Shown here one piece after another: positions 1 through 10,525 of a stretch of 64,000 bases of DNA; the first letter of the stretch is position 1, and each line of letters begins with the position of its first letter. The translations under genes were made by a program, and so were the position numbers. Location of the stretch: contig CAJJDP010000013.1 in the NCBI GenBank assembly GCA_905182995.1, forward strand, positions 532,074 through 596,073. Direction: 5' to 3'. The notes beneath the pieces were generated by a model. The model saw only the letters and a program-made list of their open reading frames with translations, was not told the DNA's origin and searched no databases. This DNA comes from Paramecium octaurelia (taxonomy: Eukaryota > Ciliophora > Oligohymenophorea > Peniculida > Parameciidae).

Positions 1-108
1 TTGTTTCCTCCACCTTACCAACATCGTAAGTAAAGAGTTCATCGAAATTTTTAAATAAATCACACATTATTATAAAAAATGACAAATAATTTCAGGACAA
101 TTCTTGCT

Positions 109-2020
109 TCATTTGACAATATCTCTATAGATTATTTTGCATATTTCCACCCATTATTGTTTATTTGGATTTGGATTAATTGGTGCTTATACAATAGCAG
201 CAATGTTGTTTCTCTAATCGAATTTCACCCAGCTTACACTAGTTGCAAAGCGTTTCAATAGTTGTTGCAGTATAACTAGGTAATCTAGTAAAATTATCAA
301 TTGGGGATGGTTGCAATCCCTATTCAAGTAATCGTTTATCAAGTGAATGGCCAGATAGTTATATTGGCTCATTTAATCAAGGATGTTCTCCAAAACCCAT
401 TTGTTGTTGAATAATGACATGAATCTGGGATCCTGAACATATTAATCAGCCATCTGGAGTATAGTTTATTTCACATTCAATAATCTGACTTAGCATTCTG
501 ATAAGCAAGGATTATATGGTGAAAACTAAATTATGTATAATCATCAATTTACAATTTGAATGCAACTCTATAACAGACAGAATTAAATTTTGAGTTACAA
601 AAACATGCATTCAGTTCTTGTATACATTTTACCTAAACTATATTACTCAAAATATTAAGTATTGATGAATAATTTGGAAATTTTGTACAATAAATTGGCA
701 AATTGTTAACTATGTTAATTTTGCTGATTAGATTCGAGAATACTACGTTTAGATTCATCTTGTGTTGTTATAAAACTCTCTCTCTTGCTTGATGGAAATC
801 TCATTGGAATGAAAGAAGTCTCATAAGTTGTTTACTATCCATTTAATTACTACAGTGGTTCTCTTTTGGAATGAGGAGACGGATTTGAAAAAAGTAGATA
901 TTGTTATTGTTATTATTATTATTATTATTAGATTAATTATTTCTACATAGGAGGTTAGGAAAATTGCTGACTTGTATTAACTTTAATTGTCTATTTTTAT
1001 AACTTGAATTATTGCGAATATTGAATTGGCAAAATGGTTTTTTACTATTATTAAACTATTTAAATTGGAGATACACTTCGAGCATCTTTTGATTATTACG
1101 GTAGATATCTCTTGCTTGAAAGCATTCTATTTTATGTTCTCTATCTTAAGTAATCTAAACATTATTCAACTGACCATCTCAGTTATTTATCACATTGGAG
1201 CATATTCTATATCAGAATATCCAAATAACGAGAACATTTGAATGGGTAATAAAGTAATCCATTCTTTTAATAAAGTTAGAGTTTTTGTACTAGTTCTGGC
1301 TCTGTTTGCGATCTAAATGGCTATTATCCAAATACCATTTCATACAGAACTACTCCAGCTGACCATAAATCAGTCTTAAAACTATAATGATTATTCAACA
1401 GAGTTTCTGGAGCCATATACATAGGTGTGCCAACATTATAATTCTGTATTTCGATCCCATTTTATAGATGTTTACATAAAGCAAATCCAAAATCTGCCAA
1501 TTTAGGAATTCCATTACACATGAATATATTTGCTGGTTTAATGTCTCTATGAATGATATCTAAGATTCTTATAATCAATACATACAATTATTCTTACAAT
1601 GCTAGAGACCATTTAATATATGAGTGATTAAATCAATTGCTTAATCTTCAGTTATTTGATGATTCAGAATAAACTATTATAAGTCACCTATGATAAAATC
1701 AACAGTTAATACCTTGATTACAATACTCAGTAATAATATAAACGAGTTAATTATTTTGAAATACATCATAAAATTTCAAAATGTTTTACTATTTTGGTAT
1801 GATTTTCAAAATCCCAATCTCGTTTTTCATCATCTAAATCATGACCTAATCTCTCATTCTTGAACAATCGATTTGCTTATCTCAATGAATTATGTACTTT
1901 AATCGCTACCTTTTCCTTAGTATATATTTCAAATCCCAAAAAAACTTCACTGAATTATCCACCACCTATGTTTCTTTCCTCATATATGTAGTTATTTAAT
2001 TGTTTCTGTAAAATTTCCAT
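109..2020 (-). CDS. ULK/NEK-like serine/threonine protein kinase with polyQ linker
   Basis: Predicted cytosolic Ser/Thr kinase of 603 aa, four introns (22, 25, 26, 27 nt). Visible motifs in order: glycine loop GGGQFSEV (about residue 20), VAIK lysine, catalytic loop [25 protein letters not shown] and a [12 protein letters not shown] helix. The kinase domain fills about the first 270 residues. A Gln-rich linker encoded by TAA/TAG/CAA runs (plus-strand TTG/TTA repeats near 901-931) leads to a helical C-terminal region of about 150 residues, a layout like ATG1/ULK kinases. The start is the first ATG before the glycine loop. Reading the region without the 27-nt intron gives false in-frame TGA codons. 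Kinase call is firm; ULK versus NEK subfamily is inference. Confidence 0.88.
901..931 (-). repeat. TTG/TTA triplet run encoding polyglutamine
   Basis: On the coding (minus) strand these are CAA and TAA codons inside the kinase linker, read as Gln under the ciliate code. Mixed CAA/TAA use shows TAA is sense here. Confidence 0.85.
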
Positions 2021-2271
2021 TAAAACCCTTTGAATAAGAATTTAATATTATATAAAATACTTAAAACAATAGTAAAATATAATAAATATAATCCATTGTT
2101 AAACTCTCTAAGTTTAATTGATGCAATCCCAAATCAAAATAAATTATTACAAATATTGGTATGAATGAATAATATCTTGAATATATAAATCACTTTTTAA
2201 TGTTTATTATTGTAATGACTCCCTTCTAAATTGAATATGTAATATCTTGACTCTCTAAGTCTCTTTACGAT

Positions 2272-3678
2272 TCAATAAAGCCAGAGAAGAATCGCTACCC
2301 AACAAATGATTTATCTATGGCTTCCTAAATGTACCTAAATATTAGTTAAAAATGGATACCATTCTACAAGTGTTGGATTATCTATATTGAAGGTTCCTTA
2401 TTGTTATAATTATACAATGGGAGGACCAGGGTTGACTTTCTTTATTTTAAAAGCAGCTTCTTCCTTGACTCTACTAAAGTCTAATTCCACTTCAATTCCG
2501 GGAAATTCAACAGTAAAAACCAAGATAGGAGTTGGATTGACAGTCACACTACAACTAAATGTCATTCCAACAGTAAAGTATTAAGCACTATAAGAAACAT
2601 AACTAGCTTGAATGGCATTGCATGATCCACCTATTTAAGAGGCATAAGCATATTTAGTATAAACACTATTCATGATATTCTACAATCCCCCTGTAGTCCA
2701 TGAGAAAAAAGGAACTTTCCAATTTGAAGGATTCAATACTGTATTAAAGTAGTTTTATTGAAAAGCATAATTGAATGAATTGATTATTTCATCCATACTT
2801 ATTTATTCAACATTAGTATTTGCATTTGCAGTACAAGTCTATGTGATTGGATTATCGCAAATGTATTAAACCTATAATTACTCAATGTTCATCACAGCTG
2901 ATATGGCATATGTTACAGGAGCATATTGGATTTGTACATTGTTGACAACAACTTAATAAGTGTATTTCTAAGAACCATATTTATAGGTTTTAGTTGAAGT
3001 TTGACCTGAAATGATCTCAAAACCATTTAACTCTCTTGTTAGAGTAGACTTTAGTCCAGATAATGATGTACTAGTGTAGTAGTTGGTTAAGGCAGTTTGG
3101 ATTTAAGAATTAGCATTGAGAGCTTCTAGGATTTCTTGAATTTGCCCAATTTCATGTGGGAAATTAGCATATACAGCCTTAAACTGAGCATTATTAAAAT
3201 TGATGGTAGAACTCACATATGCAAATTTATAGCTATAAGGATTGGTTTTCGTATTGATTGCAAACGTATAAGATGCAGAGGAGACACTCTCTAAGATAGC
3301 AACTCCTTATCCATTTTAAATAGTTCCGTTTGAAAATAAGAAACCTACCTCAATCAAAATAGTGGGATTGGATACTGTGATCTACCCACCTTCACCAGTT
3401 CCTTATTATCCTGTGTAGGTTTAATCATCTATTACGGCTTGTCCCTCAAATTTATCTGCTGTTAAATTCCAACCATTCTGTAAAATCGATACAGGAGTTG
3501 AAAATTTACTAGGAAGCCCTGGACTAAAGACTTTAGCGAATAAATAGGTTGGCAACAAGCCTCAAGTAGAAATAGAATGCATACCTGATCTGAGTTAACC
3601 ATTACACTAAGCAACTTCAATATCTGCACACTATTGTATTGTAAGGTAAACAAATGATGAAATCAATAAAATATTCAT
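2272..3678 (-). CDS. Secreted protein, possibly lipid-binding (BPI/TULIP-like)
   Basis: 460 aa with one 24-nt intron near the 5' end. The N-terminus (MNILLISSFVYLTIQQC) looks like a signal peptide, so the product is probably secreted or in the endomembrane system. The body is rich in Ser, Thr, Asn, Val and Ile in alternating patterns, suggesting extended beta structure, with few cysteines. The length, two-lobe feel and a C-terminal EFPGIEVELDF stretch recall BPI/LBP-type proteins, but I see no decisive motif. It starts 22 nt after the stop of the upstream dehydrogenase gene on the same strand. The 3' end is less sure: an alternative 20-nt intron would remove the stop at 2272 and lengthen the frame. 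Confidence 0.6.
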
Positions 3679-3700
3679 ATTAATAATGTAAATTCTAAAC

Positions 3701-4707
3701 TCATAACTTTGGTTTTTAGGCTGCCTATTATTCCAACCTTTCCAGATTCTCTTAAACCTTGTTGAATAAATCGGCATTTCCAGTGGGATACTCATTCTTA
3801 CCACTGAAATCGTTTATCTTAGCCCAATTCCTCTGAACTTCGCTTATTTTAACAGGCAAGTCCAAGGAGACTCCTTCAGATCTTTACCATCTGACTTTGG
3901 AGAAGAATCCTCCTGAACATTCATAAATTCCACCATTATATTCTTTGTTTGATTCATGAGTTAAAACAGCCACTTAAAAATATTATTAAATAGATACATA
4001 TTGGTGTGAGGTTATTTGGATCAATTCCAGTCAACACATCAGGTGGCATAATTGTCTCTGTCATTCTAGATGCTCCAACTGGGACCAACACATTACACAA
4101 TATGTTTCTTCTCTCCCCTTCCTTGGCCAATGTCAATGTGAGTCCAACTATTCCTGCCTTTGCAGCTGCATAATTGGTTTGGCCCAAAGTTCCATACAAA
4201 CCAGATCCACTGGATGTATTAACTATTCTACCAAATCCTTGATCTCTCATGATTGACCAGGCAGCCTTGCATACAGAAAATGTTCCGTATAAATGAGTCT
4301 TAAATCATATTAACTTCATTCTTACTTTGACAACAATATCCCAATCTTCATCTGTCATCTTGGCCAAAATCTTATCTCTTAAGATACCAGCATTATTGAT
4401 AAGAACATCAAGTCTTCCAAATTCTTTTATTGCATGTGCGATGATTTTATCACCTTCCAACACCGAATTATAATCGGCTACAGCTATACCTCCTTTGCTT
4501 TTTATTGTTGCCACAACCTAAATTTAGAACATTGGTTACTTCGTCTGCAAATTTGTTATTTGTGTTCTTTCCATCCAAATCACACCCATTATCATTTACT
4601 AATACTTTGGCTCCCACTGACCCATAAAACAAGGCATAAGACTTTCCCAGTCCTCTTCCTGCTCCTGTTATGACAACTACCTTATTATCAAATCTCAAAT
4701 CAGACAT
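3701..4707 (-). CDS. Short-chain dehydrogenase, MFE-2/HSD17B4-like, with PTS1-like tail
   Basis: 310 aa, three introns (22, 27, 25 nt). Classical SDR fold: TGAGRGLGKSYA for the NAD(P) site at about residue 14, NNAG, catalytic Ser in NTSSGSGLYG, then YAAAK (Tyr/Lys). C-terminal ECSGGFFSKVRWQRS and the following segment match the dehydrogenase domain of the peroxisomal multifunctional enzyme type 2, which oxidises 3-hydroxyacyl-CoA in beta-oxidation. The hydratase and SCP2 domains of the animal enzyme are absent; this is a stand-alone dehydrogenase. It ends in Pro-Lys-Leu, close to the SKL peroxisomal targeting signal, so peroxisomal import is likely by inference. The next minus-strand gene starts 22 nt downstream. 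Confidence 0.88.
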
Positions 4708-4776
4708 TTTAATTATGTGGATATATATGTGAGTATTATTTAAATAGGAATTTCAATTAAATATATTGCATATCAT

Positions 4777-6224
4777 TCATTCGCCTCCTAAGTTCCTATA
4801 ATTGACTCTATTTTTGTTATTTCTAGTTCTTCTTCGACCATTCATTTACTCTTCAGAATTCTAATAGCCAATATTTAATATATTTACTTTCTCTTCCTAT
4901 ATAAATTATGCTTGTTATTGTTATTGTTATTATTATTATTATTATTATTTTTATTGTTGTTATTATTATTATTGTTATTATTATTATTGTGGTACTATTA
5001 TTTATTTCATGATTGGAGAATCTTATTAATTCTATTTCTTAATGTTCTTCTTGCCAGAATTCCTCAGAAAATCGAGATCTGACTTAATTTCATCATCATA
5101 TAAGTTCAATCGAAATGCTATTAAAATATTTTTAAATTTATAAATTTACTAAATTAAACTTTATTATCTTTAGTTGCTACAAAATTGATATTCTTCTCTC
5201 TAATTCTAGCATCCTCACATTCCATTACAGTTCTTTGTTTTGGCTGATATTCTTCCATCGTCTTTTCCTATTTCTTTTATTACTGAATCTATTAATGTTA
5301 TTGTTATTGGTTTTTAATTTTAGAACAATTTAAACAATAGTAAACTTTATTCTCAGTCTCTTCTTTTATATTCTAATTCCTACATTTAGCTTCACAATTT
5401 AGATGATTCTATCAATAACTCTTTAAATATACCCATTTCTCACATTCATCACATTGTATCCATTCCTATTCATCTTGGTCGTATGACCCATTCGAATAAA
5501 CCTAAAAGTCTTAGAAATTCTTCCAATACCTATTCACAAAAATCACAAAAATTTCCACGATTGTATAACCTCACGCATTTCTCACAGAATTGGAGTGTCT
5601 CTCCCTTCTTCGATTTGGTCTTGCGATCTCCTTTGTTGTTGCATTTCGAATTCTGACACTTCTAAATTTAAGGGGGGTCATCATCTTCAACAGTAATGGG
5701 ATTTTGTAATGTATTGTTTTTCTTCTGACCCGCCATTCCCAATTAGCATAACAACTAATTCTAATTAAACGCATTTATGGCATTGTTATTTATCTATAGG
5801 TTTTTCTACAAAAGTTTCATATACTCAATCTAATTCATTACACCTCCCAAACCTAAGCAATAATAAGCCAATTCAAAAAACTATAAGGTCACAATATTGT
5901 AATTGATATGGAATTGATGATATCTTACCACGATTAAAATTGAACAGATCCTGCGATTATGAGGTTCTTATAAGATTGTCCTATAACTATTGAAAAATGT
6001 TCGGAAATGGTAATGTTTTGATGTTGCTGCTCAAAAGATTGGTGAGAAATGGCTATTATCTAAAATAAGTAATTGATTGCCAAATATATGATTTGAGCGT
6101 ATGAAGTAATATAGTATCGAGAATATGAAGTTGGATGTTACCTCAATTATTGCTAATACTCTTCAAGTTAGGCTGGAGTCAGTTGATACAATAAGGAATT
6201 TTAGTTATTCAATCCAGAGTTCAT
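4777..6224 (-). CDS. PHD-like zinc-finger protein with polyQ tract
   Basis: 409 aa. Residues about 110-210 hold a Cys-rich module: CQNSKC, FCEKCVRLYNRGNFCDFC, then QEWIQCDECEKWVYL and YYCLNC. The WxQCDxCxKW core followed by spaced Cys pairs is typical of PHD-type fingers that read histone tails, so a nuclear chromatin role is likely. The C-terminal third has a long glutamine tract made of TAA and CAA codons. Introns: 28 and 32 nt as usual for the window, plus two outsized ones of 82 and 76 nt in the 5' half, needed to join the frames MNSGLNNQ...NRG and GLGGVMNQIEYM. CDS minus all four introns is 410 codons exactly. A shorter model starting at 5838 would avoid the long introns. Confidence 0.68.
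4911..4998 (-). repeat. TTG/TTA triplet repeats encoding polyglutamine
   Basis: Imperfect TTA/TTG runs on the plus strand; on the coding strand they are TAA/CAA codons in the C-terminal polyQ region of the PHD-like gene. Confidence 0.85.
5853..5928 (-). other. Outsized intron (76 nt) in PHD-like gene
   Basis: Begins GTAAGA and ends GCTTAG on the minus strand. Removing it restores frame between the 5' exon ending FNFNRG and the exon starting GLGGVMNQ. It is two to three times longer than other introns here. Confidence 0.5.
6060..6141 (-). other. Outsized intron (82 nt) in PHD-like gene
   Basis: Begins GTAACA and ends TTTTAG on the minus strand; there is no other GT donor in the stretch. Removal joins QQLR to QQPFLTNLL in frame. 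Confidence 0.5.
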
Positions 6225-6729
6225 ATTATTTTAATGATAGTTTAAATTAAATTGGTCAACCCTATTTAATCATAATTTAAGCACTAAGAACTGTCTTATT
6301 TATTATTATATAAAATCATGTAAAAACACTCAGAAAAATAAAATTCTCTTCTTTTTTTCTTTTTAAAAATACTATTATAATAATTATTTTTTAATTATAT
6401 TCAATCTTTATGTGGAATTAAGAAAAATTAATAATATAATCTTTGTTATTTTTACAAAATCTGGTTATTTATCTTTTTTTTAAAAGTAAGCTATTTATTA
6501 AATCCTTAACAAAGACTCACAATTTGAACATTCCCACATTATATTGCCACCCATTCCTAATTTATTCTCACATCTTTCTAGAGTCTATTAAGAATTGGAG
6601 GATAACTCAAAAAAAGAGAATTAAACATGTTTAAATATTATCTACAATGTCGAAATAATACTTATTGGGACTGTAAGATAATGTTAATAAATATCAAATA
6701 ATAAATATTATTGATAAATTTTTGTTAAA
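6225..6729. promoter_or_regulatory. Divergent intergenic region between PHD-like and Rab genes
   Basis: 505 nt, long for this genome, extremely AT-rich with poly-T/poly-A runs around 6345-6365 and 6470-6485. It must hold the promoters of both divergent genes. A 63-codon frame at 6443-6634 has no recognisable content and is probably chance. Confidence 0.5.
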
Positions 6730-7436
6730 ATGGCAAATGGATATTACGATTGGTTGGTAAAGGTAATTGTTTTAGGAGATTCAGGAGTCGGAAAGACTAA
6801 CATTCTCACTCAATATTGTGATCAAAAGTTTTCATAAAATTATATGGCAACAATAGGCGTTGATTTTAAGATAAAAACAATCAGTGTACATAAGATAAAT
6901 ATGTTAACAAGGTTGAAGATAAGAAAATCAAATTATAGATTTGGGACACAGCAGGATAGGAGAGATTTAGAAACATTACTCAAACATATTATAAAGGGGC
7001 ATTTGGAATAATTTTTGTTTATTCCATAGTAGATAGAAACTCATTCAATAATGTCGAAAATTGGATCAAATCTATAACAGAGAATACGACTGATGAAGTG
7101 TAATATGCAATAATAATCCCTTAAGTTGTTCAATCTTAGTCGGAAATAAGATGGATTCTCAAGATAGAAGAGTTCAATCATCGGAAGGTTAAGCATTAGC
7201 AACAAAGTATAAAATGCCATTCATAGAGACAAGTGCATTAGAAAATAAAAATATATGTAATTTCAAAATTCTAATTAAATTTAGAAAACATTTTCGATAT
7301 ACTAGGTCTTAATCTGAAGAAAAGATTGGAAAATGAAAGTCTGAAGCCATAAGTTTAAGGTGAGAACTAACGAGCTTCATTTACAATAACTTAGACTGCT
7401 TAGCCACAACCAGCGCCATCTTCTTGCAATTGTTGA
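6730..7436 (+). CDS. Rab-family small GTPase
   Basis: 208 aa, three introns (26, 26, 28 nt). GTPase motifs: P-loop GDSGVGKT (about residue 20), TIGVDFK effector region, WDTAGQERF, GNKMD and ETSAL. The C-terminus ends CNC, a CXC double geranylgeranylation site as in Rabs, so the protein cycles on membranes and controls vesicle traffic. The effector loop and overall length fit the Rab1/Rab8/Rab35 neighbourhood, but I cannot assign the subfamily. It converges tail-to-tail with the RCC1-repeat gene, 117 nt away. Confidence 0.93.
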
Positions 7437-7553
7437 AAATGGTTTTTTTACAATTTATTAACATATAAAGTTTATCTTAAAAAATCAAGGCATTTATTAA
7501 TATATAATACATAAAATCATGTTTTCTTAACACAAAATATATTAAAAATAAAC

Positions 7554-8772
7554 TCATTTTTAGTTAACAACAGCAAAGGAATGACTTCCTCCACATGCAA
7601 TCTTAATAACATTTTCCATAACTAATAAAGGAGAGTATCTACTACTATTAGGGGATTCAGTCTCTGAACCTCTGCCTAATTGACCTTCTTTTCCCCTGCC
7701 ATGCATGTAGAGTTTATTATTACTAACGATACCTACATGAGCTTATCCACATGAGACCCTATCAATATTCTAATCAAATGATATTTTATGAGGAGTGGGG
7801 ATGTCTTATTTGCTGGGTGTTCCCAATTAACCATCTCCTCCGAAACCCCAAGTATATAATACACCTTCTGCACTCAAAGCACCAATGAATTATTCCCCAC
7901 AGGAAAACTATTTTATCTTTGGCAATCCTTTAATTTGCTATGGTGTTTAAATTACTGAAGGACTTGGAGTACCTAATTAACCAAAGTAATTACTACCCCA
8001 CGCGAACATACTTAATTAATATTCATACATACTTTCCATCAGAATCAAGTGCAACACTGAAATCAGTGCCACTGTCAATCTATTTGATATTTTTTAAATT
8101 TGGAATTTGTTTAAAGTTCAGTTCTTCAGCATTTTTAGTTTCATATCCTAGAATACCTTTTTTATTCAACCCTACCGAATAAACATTGCCATCATCTGAT
8201 AGTATTAGAGTAAATTAATCTCCTAAGGATACTTATTGTACTTTAAAATTTAATTTTACTAATTCTGGTAATTTAGCAGATCCCAAATTCTTTTAGTATT
8301 CATATTTTTCTCTAGATGGCAATTTGGCTGAGTTATCAAATGAATGGCCAAGTTTGCCATGATCTTAATTGCCCCAAGTGTACAACTGTCCATCCTTGGT
8401 TATCGCAGCCATATGATAATTGCCACACGCAACATATTGGAAATCCAAATGTTTCAAACATTCAACAAGTGTAGGAATATTAATGTTTTCTACTTATCCA
8501 TTGCCTAAGAGTCCAAATTTTGATCTTCCCCAAGTATACAATTTTCCAGATTTGTCAATTGCTGCTGAGACACTCGACTTGCAAGCTACAAATAAAACAT
8601 TTTAGATAGGGACTAATTGAGGAGAATATTGAGAGATGGAATTTCCAATGCCTAATTATCCAAAATTATTCCATCCCTTAATTTATTTTTATAAGATTAC
8701 CCACGCATACAATTATTCTTAAGAAAATACAAAGCTAGAAGTAAATGTAATGGATGATCCAATGAATGCCAT
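7554..8772 (-). CDS. RCC1-repeat (beta-propeller) protein
   Basis: 390 aa, introns of 24 and 22 nt. The sequence is built of RCC1 repeats: YAWGWNNFGQLGIGNS, YTWGRSKFGLLGNGQ, YTWGNQDHGKLGHS, YSVGLNKKGILGYE, FAWGSNYFGQLGTPS, YTWGFGGDGQLGTPS and a last GREGQLGRGSE-type repeat, about seven blades, each followed by CG/SG...H/F..A motifs. This fills a single beta-propeller with no extra domain, so it could be RCC1-like (Ran exchange) or one of the many generic propeller scaffolds. It lacks obvious nuclear localisation or DNA-binding tails. Start at the ATG before the first blade; the ALA synthase gene ends 114 nt upstream on the same strand. Confidence 0.88.
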
Positions 8773-8886
8773 TTTAAGGCAATTCTATAAGGCTCTCCTC
8801 CACATTTAATAATTATATTATTTAATATCATGAAAGGAAATTTAGTGTTATTTTTATGTATTATTATTAATGAAGATAATTTACTA

Positions 8887-10411
8887 TCATTAAAAGATTG
8901 CTCTTTGTTCTGCAGTGTATTAAGATTCCATTCTTAAATTTAGGCTCTTGAATACACATTCGATAGAGTCAACCAACTCATCAATCATTTCCTCAGTATG
9001 TAATGGAGTTGGAGAAATACGTAGTATCTCCTATCTAAAATAATATAAGAACGTGATAATACCCTCTTGGAACTGTTGGATAGTTGATTGGTTATATATA
9101 GATGTTGTATTCGTTGAGTAGTTTTTCAGAAGCCTCTTTACACAAAACAGGATCTCCAATAAAAACCGGAACGATATGGGAAGCACTGTTGAGAGCTGGG
9201 ATGCCCTTGCTCTTTAACTTAGCTTTAATAAGAGAGGCCACATATTAATGTCTATCTCTGATTTCTGGATGGGTTTTGAGATATTTAACAGACTCCAAAC
9301 AAGCTGCTGCAATGATCGGAGACATGGATGTTGAGAAAATGAAGTTACTGGCAGTACTTCTGACAGCATCTACGATTTCTGAGTTGGCTGATACATAGCC
9401 TCCAGAACATCCAAAGGCTTTGCCCAAGGTTCCTGTTACTATATCGATCTCCTTTTACAATCCAAGTTTTTCTGTTACTCCTGCCCCTCTATCTCCATAC
9501 ATGCCTACAGCATGGACCTCATCGATGAGGGTAAGGGCATTGTATTTCTTGGCTAGGTTGATGAACTCTGAGATTGGTGCAACAGTGCCATTCATAGAAT
9601 AAACAGATTCAAATACTATGACTTTGTTTTATTAAATGTCTAATTTTGTACAATATAAAAATACCTAATTATTTTAATTTCTCTTCCAAATCTTTATAAT
9701 CATTATGTTTAAAAATGACTCTATCCCTTTTGGTGGCCCTCATGCCTTCGATTAGAGATGCATGATTCTTGGCGTCACTCAAAAATGTCACGTCTTTTAA
9801 GACTTTGCCCAGAGTATCCAATGTGGCCATATTGGCAACGTAACCACTGTTCATAACCAAAGCACTGTCCTTGCTGTGTAAGTCTGCTAGTTCTCTTTCC
9901 AACTCGACGTGGTAGATACTTGTGCCTCCTATGTTACGGGTTCCACCTGCTCCTATCCCGGTTAGATCGATTGCATTTTTTGTGGCCTATGTTACCATTG
10001 GATTTTAGGACATTCCTACTGTTAACTCATAACTCTTACCTAAGTAATCGTTGCTGCACCACAATGTTATTGTTTGATCTCCAGAAGGGGTCTTATTGAT
10101 GGCTCTTGGGAATTCTCCATTTGTTCGTAATAAGCTCTTGAATTCCCTGTATCGGCCTTCATCTTTAATTTACTGAATGACCCCCTTGAATTGATTGGAA
10201 TAAAACTGGCTATGGTCAATTGGGCACTTCTTAGGTTCGGATCTAGAAATCATCTTGTAATTTACTTCATCTCCTTGAAATGGAGATAAGGGCAAAATTT
10301 AGTGTATTTGGTTAAGGCCTGTTCCGATGTCACATTGATGTTGAATGTCTTAAGGAATGGACACTTGGTGTGTTACAAAGTTTTCTGATGCAAATTAATA
10401 CCAACTCTCAT
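8887..10411 (-). CDS. ALAS: 5-aminolevulinate synthase (mitochondrial, PLP-dependent)
   Basis: 474 aa, four introns (23, 24, 25, 28 nt). Condenses glycine and succinyl-CoA to 5-aminolevulinate, the first step of haem synthesis in the mitochondrial matrix. Visible: [20 protein letters not shown] at the start of the core, [45 protein letters not shown] and the PLP-lysine motif [14 protein letters not shown], then [18 protein letters not shown]. The first 60 residues form a targeting region carrying three Cys-Pro dipeptides (KCPFLK, FCPYL, KCPID), which match haem regulatory motifs known from animal ALAS. It shares a 114-nt head-to-head promoter with the P4-ATPase gene. Confidence 0.95.
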
Positions 10412-10525
10412 AATAAATTTAGTTAAAATGTGTATCCAATATTAATCAAGAACTCCGCATTTAATACACTAATAATTGCATCATTGTTCACATAATGTCG
10501 TTTTTAAATTATTATTACAAAATCC
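10412..10525. promoter_or_regulatory. Bidirectional promoter, ALAS / P4-ATPase
   Basis: 114 nt between divergent start codons; AT-rich, no recognisable motif. Both genes must be driven from here. Confidence 0.6.

Noticed and set aside
92..560. Minus-strand frame with two in-frame TGA codons, suggesting recoded UGA or selenocysteine
   Set aside because: A 27-nt intron shifts the real reading frame of the kinase C-terminus; in that frame the region is open and the TGAs disappear.
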